Assembly (NCBI RefSeq): GCF_052145335.1 | Contig: NZ_JBKQOU010000097.1 | Coordinates: 1-7,058, forward strand | DNA length: 7,058 bases | Reading direction: 5' to 3' | Source: Rhodoblastus sp052145335 | GTDB lineage: Bacteria; Pseudomonadota; Alphaproteobacteria; Rhizobiales; Beijerinckiaceae | Shown: positions 5,611 to 7,058 of the stretch, piece by piece | How the letters are laid out: each line of letters opens with the position of its first letter | Numbering within the stretch: the stretch's first letter is position 1 | The notes under the pieces: model-generated | Databases searched by the model: none | What the model saw: the letters and a program-made list of their open reading frames with translations, nothing else | What the model was told of the DNA's origin: nothing | Position numbers and translations under genes: made by a program

Positions 5611-6660
5611 TCAGCGCGGCATCAGCGCCCAATAATCGAGATCGAGAATGACGCTGGGGTCGTAGTTTTCGCCCTGTTTCAGCGGATGGGCGGCGGTTGG
5701 CTGGTCCTTGGTCGCGATGGTGCGCAGGCGCAGGGCGCCGACATCGGAACGGCCGTGGATTTCGGCGCGCTCCAGCACTTCCGTCCAGGCGAAAACCGTC
5801 AATCCGGCGAACAACGGGCTGACGTGGCGGCCGCCGTTGATCGCAGCGATATGGAAGGCGTTGCCGAGACCGTTAAAGCTCAAGGCGCGGGCCAATGAGA
5901 TGACATGGCCGCCATAGATAAGGCGGCGACCAAAACGGCCCTGGCCCTCGGTATATTGGTTGAAATGGACTTTGGCCGTGTTCTGATAGAGGCGGGTGGC
6001 GAGCATGTGCTCGGCTTCCTCCACCGTCATGCCGTCGACATGGTCGATACGCTCCCCGGGCAGGTAATCGCCCCAGCGATGGGGCGAGCCTGACAGGGCG
6101 ACATCATATTTGCGCGATTCGATGATCGGGCAGGCGTCGCCAAGCTGGTCGGGCGCCAGGGCCCGCGGCAATTGCGGCACTACTTCAGCCGGCGCCGGCG
6201 CATTTTCGTTACGCTTGCGCACCATCACCCAGCGAACATATTCCAAAACCACCGCGCCGCGCTGGTTGACGCCGCGCGAGCGGACATAAACCACGCCGGT
6301 CTGGCCGCTGGAGTTTTCCTTGAGGCCGATGACTTCCGAACTCGAGGACAGGGTGTCGCCGGGATAGACCGGCGCGAGGAAGCGGCAATCCGCATAGCCG
6401 AGATTGGCCACGGCGTTGAGCGAAACTTCCGGCACGGTCTTGCCGAACACGATATGGAAGACCAGCAGATCGTCGACGGGGCTGCGGGAATAGCCGATCG
6501 ACTGCGCGAAGGCGTCGGAAGACTGCACGGCGAAACGCGAACCATAGAGCGCGGTGTAAAGCGCGACATCGCCGACCGTCACGGTGCGCGGGGTCGCGTG
6601 GACGATCACCTGGCCGAGTCGGAAATCCTCGAAAAAATTGCCCTTGTTGGTCTTGCTCAT
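5611..6660 (-). CDS. mch: mesaconyl-CoA hydratase (beta-methylmalyl-CoA dehydratase)
   Basis: The enzyme interconverts mesaconyl-CoA and beta-methylmalyl-CoA in the cytoplasm, a late step of the ethylmalonyl-CoA pathway for acetyl-CoA assimilation; methylotroph literature calls it meaC. The 349 residues match the family length. Two MaoC-like hotdog halves are seen, about 10-150 and 200-349. Family-typical stretches include FFEDFRLGQVIVHATPRT (9-26), LLVFHIVFGKTVPE (65-78), DHVDGMTVEEAEHM (206-219) and YQNTAKVHFN (225-234). RFGRRLIYGGHVISLARALS (242-261) follows, resembling from memory the Rhodobacter sphaeroides enzyme. The catalytic hydratase residues probably lie around N227-H232. The ATG at 6660 has an AGGGG site upstream. 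It lies 77 bases after the DUF167 gene on the same strand and may be cotranscribed; that gap has only a weak promoter-like sequence. Confidence 0.93.
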   Translation of the reverse strand: MSKTNKGNFFEDFRLGQVIVHATPRTVTVGDVALYTALYGSRFAVQSSDAFAQSIGYSRSPVDDLLVFHIVFGKTVPEVSLNAVANLGYADCRFLAPVYPGDTLSSSSEVIGLKENSSGQTGVVYVRSRGVNQRGAVVLEYVRWVMVRKRNENAPAPAEVVPQLPRALAPDQLGDACPIIESRKYDVALSGSPHRWGDYLPGERIDHVDGMTVEEAEHMLATRLYQNTAKVHFNQYTEGQGRFGRRLIYGGHVISLARALSFNGLGNAFHIAAINGGRHVSPLFAGLTVFAWTEVLERAEIHGRSDVGALRLRTIATKDQPTAAHPLKQGENYDPSVILDLDYWALMPR

Positions 6661-6737
6661 GACGGCCCCTAGCAGTGCGAATTCGGCTGCCGTGCTTTAG
6701 GCCATGCAAGCGGTCGTTGGCAAGGTTGCGTGGGGCG

Positions 6738-7058
6738 TCAACCCTTTGCCGTCGTGACCAGATGCTCCAGCTTTGCCAAAATTTCGACGACGTCGCCTTC
6801 CAGAAGCAGCGTCTTGTGCCTCGCGGCGGCGCCGGAAGTGATTTTGATGCGGAACGCAGGAATTTTGAGGTTTTTAGCCACCAGGGTCATGAGAGCGTCA
6901 TTGGCCTTGCCGTCCTCTGGGACGGCACGCACCCGCGCCTTCAACACGCAGGCGCCGTCGGCGCGCGTCTCGATCCCCTCCAGCGCGTCACGCGAAGATT
7001 TGGGGGTGAGACGCACATGCAGGACAACGCCGCTTTCGCGCGGCGTCCAGGGTTTGGC
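6738..7058 (-). CDS. YggU/DUF167 family protein, partial (start beyond right edge)
   Basis: This is a small conserved protein of the YggU/DUF167 family, whose biochemical role is not established. The visible 106 residues end in KLEHLVTTAKG at a TGA. Family hallmarks are VRLTPKSSRDALEG, then KARVRAVPEDGKANDALMTL with the near-invariant P-x-x-G-K-A-N block, and ITSGAAARHKTLLL. A GTG at 7016 could be taken as a start, but the same frame continues upstream to the window edge as AKPWTPRESGVVLH, which fits the family's first strand. The true start therefore lies outside. It precedes mch on the same strand with a 77-base gap. The family call is firm; the function is unknown. Confidence 0.88.
   Translation of the reverse strand, partial: AKPWTPRESGVVLHVRLTPKSSRDALEGIETRADGACVLKARVRAVPEDGKANDALMTLVAKNLKIPAFRIKITSGAAARHKTLLLEGDVVEILAKLEHLVTTAKG

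Noticed and set aside
6672..6690. CGAATTCG palindrome in the DUF167-mch gap as an operator
   Set aside because: The core is only 8 bp, the flanking arms (GCAG/CTGC) are asymmetrically spaced, and no other signal supports it.
1..7058. CRISPR arrays, tRNA/rRNA genes, insertion sequences or prophage genes
   Set aside because: No regularly spaced repeats, cloverleaf-like segments, terminal inverted repeats or transposase/phage motifs were seen on either strand.

Overview
The window is a GC-rich chromosomal segment that reads as an alphaproteobacterium, probably of the Rhizobiales/Hyphomicrobiales. The evidence is the rhizobial-style SdhB and SdhA, the sdhC-sdhD-sdhA-sdhB order, a complete mesaconyl-CoA hydratase and an FNR/FixK-type box. 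A serine-cycle methylotroph or a related purple or PHB-storing bacterium would fit, but the genus is inference.

Layout. Positions 1-317 hold no convincing gene; they contain a near-perfect parS (ParB-binding) palindrome at 209-224. From 318 to 3963 the minus strand carries the complete succinate dehydrogenase operon, read right to left as sdhC, sdhD, sdhA, sdhB and closed by a strong intrinsic terminator at 318-346. Cofactor and quinone residues are intact in all four subunits. A divergent intergenic region (3964-4199) holds a perfect 13-bp inverted repeat and a GC-rich leader hairpin. On the plus strand follow a secreted alpha/beta hydrolase of the PHB depolymerase/LpqC type (4200-5120) and, behind an FNR/FixK-like box, a 72-residue protein with two predicted membrane helices (5333-5551). 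A 13-bp-stem bidirectional terminator separates it from the convergent minus-strand mesaconyl-CoA hydratase gene (5611-6660). Upstream of that, a YggU/DUF167 gene (6738-7058) runs off the right edge.

How the genes fit together. Succinate dehydrogenase oxidises succinate in the TCA cycle and feeds the quinone pool. Mesaconyl-CoA hydratase is a diagnostic step of the ethylmalonyl-CoA pathway, which turns acetyl-CoA into glyoxylate and succinyl-CoA and so delivers carbon towards succinate dehydrogenase. The hydrolase family includes enzymes that release 3-hydroxybutyrate, another source for the same pathway, but that link is speculative.

Most of the window is ordinary central metabolism. The items most worth a second look are the parS site beside sdh, the FNR-boxed small membrane protein and the hydrolase with an arginine pair at its oxyanion motif. 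No clearly new multi-gene system is visible.
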